Source: Victivallales bacterium
GTDB lineage: Bacteria; Verrucomicrobiota; Lentisphaeria; Oligosphaerales; Oligosphaeraceae
Length of the DNA: 17,241 nucleotides
Assembly: GCA_017431185.1 (NCBI GenBank)
Contig: JAFRLP010000069.1
Coordinates: forward strand, 1-17,241
Reading direction: 5' to 3'
In this document: one piece after another, positions 15,562-17,241 of the stretch
Numbering within the stretch: position 1 is the stretch's first letter
Layout: every line of letters starts with the position of its first letter
The notes under the pieces: generated by a model
What the model was told of the DNA's origin: nothing
Databases searched by the model: none
The model's input: only the letters and a program-made list of their open reading frames with translations
Translations under genes and position numbers: made by a program

Positions 15562-15726
15562 TCAGAGGCTGTTTTGTGGGGTGTGGAATTCAATGGTGCG
15601 CCTGCGCCAGTCCTGATAGCCCGTCCGGGCTTTGATTTCCTGGGTGACGAAAAGGTAACTCTTCACATCACGTCGCTCGGTATAGGGGTAGGCCTGCACA
15701 CGCAACACCCCGTCGCCATCCGCAAA
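15562..15726 (-). pseudogene. Unidentified C-terminal protein fragment on the minus strand
   Basis: A 54-residue protein-like reading with GC-rich codons (VLRVQAYPYTERRDVKSYLF, then VTQEIKARTGYQDWRRRTIE and a stop at 15562) looks like the end of a real protein. In the same frame beyond 15726 the sequence becomes the antisense of an AraC HTH, so the gene is cut there. I do not recognise the family. It could instead be chance, given the short length. Confidence 0.35.
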
Positions 15727-15888
15727 GCGGACAGAGCCAGAAAGATCCTGGCCTATTCGGATATCCGCGTCAAGGAGCTGGCGAATATGATGGGCTTCCG
15801 CGACGTCAAGTATTTTTCCCGTCTCTTCCGCAAATATGCCGGTGTCTCCCCGCGTCGCCAGACCGTCCCGCCGACATGCGAACGATAA
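15718..15888 (+). pseudogene. Orphan C-terminal HTH fragment of an AraC-family regulator
   Basis: About 55 residues ending at TAA 15886-15888: ADRARKILAYSDIRVKELAN, then MMGFRDVKYFSRLFRKYAGV and SPRR. This is the second helix-turn-helix plus the GF.D..YFSR.F.....G.SP signature of AraC proteins. The first HTH and the whole sensor domain are absent, and the frame upstream (15574-15717) is antisense to another fragment. It is too short to act as a regulator alone. A different gene from the intact AraC at 5478-6311, since the residues differ substantially. Confidence 0.75.
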
Positions 15889-15924
15889 CCCAAACACAGT
15901 TTTGAGCTGGCCCGCCCCGTGTCC

Positions 15925-17049
15925 TCATTGTTTGAGGAGGCGCGGGACGCCCTGTTCCAGGCCAGGGGAGATTTTGAGATTCCGTCCATCACGTTCACCC
16001 GCATCAACCATATCGCGATTCACATGGAATCTTGAGGCGCGGGACGCATGGCGACCGGGAAATCGTGAGTCATAGTAACTGTCGAGATGGAAATCGTCCT
16101 TATGAATCAGCGCCAAAGTCTGCGCATCCAATTTGTTCAACTGATTCTTCATTGCACTGCGCAGACCTCTCAACAGCCCCAGAGAATAATCGCGTCCGTC
16201 CCGCACACTGATGCGCCGTCCCGTCCTGACACGCATGGCCGTGAGTTGCTGGAAAGCGAAATGACGGATGAAGTCATAGACGTAAGAGGCTATTCGGCAG
16301 TTGGATACCGTGCCGCAAATCATCAATTGCTGCCGCCACTGCAAGGGTTTTGTCTGCAAGTCCGGCATCGGTATCCAAATCGAGCGCACCGACCAGAACT
16401 CATGAAGATACCCGCCAAGATAACTATCAAAAGTGTCTTTTCGGAATTGCGCCTTGCCCAAGGCGATAGTGATGTACTGCTCGTCATTGTCGAGATCCTC
16501 CTCAGATAGCCCGTAGCGGGTCATCAGAGCACGTGCCTTGCCCAGGGCGGCCTCCGCCTCATGTTCGTCCCCGCGCTCGGCCAGAGAAAGAAGTTTGCGG
16601 ACTTTCTCCAGCAGTTCGCCGCCCGTTCCTGTGCCGCCCGCAAAAACCCGCGAGTCCAATTCGGAGATTTCGGTGGCTGCGGAGGGATTGGCGCCAATCC
16701 ATTGGCAGACACGACGGAAGACAGGGCCGTGCGGCGGCTCCTCCACATCGGGATAAAACACCTCCTTCAGTTGGTGGGCCATTTCGTGCAGAAGCACATC
16801 CTCCACGGCATACCAGGGATGTTCCATGACCAATTCCAGGCGAAGTTCCAGCGTCTGCTTCTCCCCGCCGTACCAGCGCCCCAGCCATGAAACGCCAGGA
16901 GACAGCGCAAATACCGGCTCCTTGACCCGCCGTCGGTCTGACTCTTTCAGGCTGTGGCGAATGGTGTCCTGCCAGTTCAGCCGCAATGCCTCGATTGCCG
17001 TCTCACTGAACAATTTGAGAAGTTGCGGACTGGAAAATTTCACATCCAT
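15925..17049 (-). CDS. SprT-like metallopeptidase domain / DUF2786 protein
   Basis: 374 residues. Residues about 1-125 resemble a SprT-like zinc metallopeptidase domain: DVLLHEMAHQLKEVF gives HEMAH (His88, Glu89, His92), and a third ligand, His107, sits in PPHGPVFRR. Residues about 145-185 match DUF2786 (LLEKVRKLLSLAERGDEHEA, then AALGKARALMTRYGLSEEDL). The remaining part (RIASYVYDF, RDYSLGLLRGL, closing AGERDGRNLKISPG) fits the DUF2786-associated C-terminal domain. The protein appears full length. Zinc-dependent proteolysis is possible from the motif, but the biological role is unknown; such proteins occur widely, including in phages and islands. The ATG at 17049 lies only 46 bases from a divergent tRNA gene. 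Confidence 0.88.
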   Translation of the reverse strand: MDVKFSSPQLLKLFSETAIEALRLNWQDTIRHSLKESDRRRVKEPVFALSPGVSWLGRWYGGEKQTLELRLELVMEHPWYAVEDVLLHEMAHQLKEVFYPDVEEPPHGPVFRRVCQWIGANPSAATEISELDSRVFAGGTGTGGELLEKVRKLLSLAERGDEHEAEAALGKARALMTRYGLSEEDLDNDEQYITIALGKAQFRKDTFDSYLGGYLHEFWSVRSIWIPMPDLQTKPLQWRQQLMICGTVSNCRIASYVYDFIRHFAFQQLTAMRVRTGRRISVRDGRDYSLGLLRGLRSAMKNQLNKLDAQTLALIHKDDFHLDSYYDSRFPGRHASRASRFHVNRDMVDAGERDGRNLKISPGLEQGVPRLLKQ

Positions 17050-17051
17050 GG

Positions 17052-17079
17052 TTGATTTTTGAAGAAAACGGCGTATATT
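17052..17079 (+). promoter_or_regulatory. Candidate promoter of the tRNA-Gly gene
   Basis: TTGATT (17052-17057) is followed after 16 bases by TATATT (17074-17079), with start expected about 10 bases before the mature tRNA 5' end. Both elements are near consensus and lie between the divergent SprT/DUF2786 start and the tRNA. Confidence 0.5.
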
Positions 17080-17082
17080 ATA
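17077..17082 (-). promoter_or_regulatory. TATAAT -10 box for the SprT/DUF2786 gene
   Basis: A perfect minus-strand TATAAT lies 27 bases upstream of the ATG at 17049. The upstream side reaches into the divergent tRNA gene, and no -35 of consensus type is seen. It physically overlaps the tRNA promoter -10. Confidence 0.45.
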
Positions 17083-17095
17083 AGTTGTCTCGTAT

Positions 17096-17169
17096 GCGGG
17101 TGTAGCATAGTGGTAATGCTCCAGCCTTCCAAGCTGGCTAGGAGGGTTCGATTCCCTTCACCCGCTCCA
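17096..17169 (+). tRNA. tRNA-Gly (anticodon TCC)
   Basis: A 74-base cloverleaf. Acceptor GCGGGTG pairs with CACCCGC; the anticodon stem CCAGC/GCTGG encloses the loop CTTCCAA with anticodon TCC; the T arm carries GGGTTCGATTCCC; the discriminator T and an encoded CCA end follow. It reads GGA (and probably other GGN) glycine codons. An intrinsic terminator begins 8 bases after it, so it is a single-gene unit. Confidence 0.97.
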
Positions 17170-17176
17170 GGTTTTC

Positions 17177-17207
17177 AGCCCGATGATCTTTCATCGGGCT
17201 TTTTTTT
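17177..17207 (+). terminator. Rho-independent terminator of tRNA-Gly
   Basis: A perfect 10-base stem, AGCCCGATGA (17177-17186) with TCATCGGGCT (17191-17200), and a TCTT loop, followed by a run of T through 17207. It is the clearest terminator in the window. Confidence 0.95.
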
Positions 17208-17241
17208 GCCCGTCCGAGTGCCTTGCCGCACGATTTCCGGA

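Noticed and set aside
1..17241. CRISPR array, SusC/SusD pair, integrase or intact insertion sequence
   Set aside because: I looked for regularly spaced repeats, TonB-type transporters, recombinase motifs and intact transposases, and found none.

Overview
The window reads as a piece of a Lentisphaerota genome (Victivallis-like, gut or rumen type; class inferred, not proven). The main evidence is a pseudopilin with the [14 protein letters not shown]-terminus and a C-terminal H-X9-DG motif, sitting in an operon with very large modular glycosidase-like proteins. That combination is characteristic of Lentisphaerota and other PVC bacteria. No SusC/SusD-type transporter is present, so this is not a Bacteroidota-style polysaccharide locus.

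Left part (1-5477, minus strand): a GntR-type HTH fused to a LacI-type sugar-sensing domain is followed, 45 bases later, by a giant secreted protein of at least 1331 residues. That protein contains LamG-like, CBM9-like, helical, beta-sandwich and barrel-like regions and runs off the left edge. The two probably form one transcription unit in which the sensor controls the enzyme. The 332 bases upstream of the regulator hold tandem TATAAT boxes and a recurring TGCAAAT motif.

Middle part (5478-13316): an AraC-family regulator (minus) is divergent from a three-gene plus-strand operon. The operon encodes a pseudopilin, a secreted LamG / DUF6259-like / CBM6 protein of 1136 residues, and a 925-residue glycosidase-like protein without a signal peptide. 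The last two genes overlap by ATGA. The layout suggests outside-then-inside breakdown of one glycan, with the pseudopilin helping secretion or surface display. Substrate and chemistry cannot be read from the sequence.

Right part (13213-15924): an accessory, partly decayed zone. It holds an intact AAA-ATPase-like/PD-(D/E)XK protein (minus), a 41-64 residue tail-like remnant antisense to the end of the last glycosidase gene, a fragment resembling an SNF2 helicase, an orphan AraC HTH fragment, and an opposite-strand unidentified fragment.

Far right (15925-17241): a SprT-like/DUF2786 protein (minus) is divergent from a tRNA-Gly(TCC) gene that has its own promoter and a strong intrinsic terminator.

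Several long open frames opposite the large GC-rich genes are shadows and are left out.
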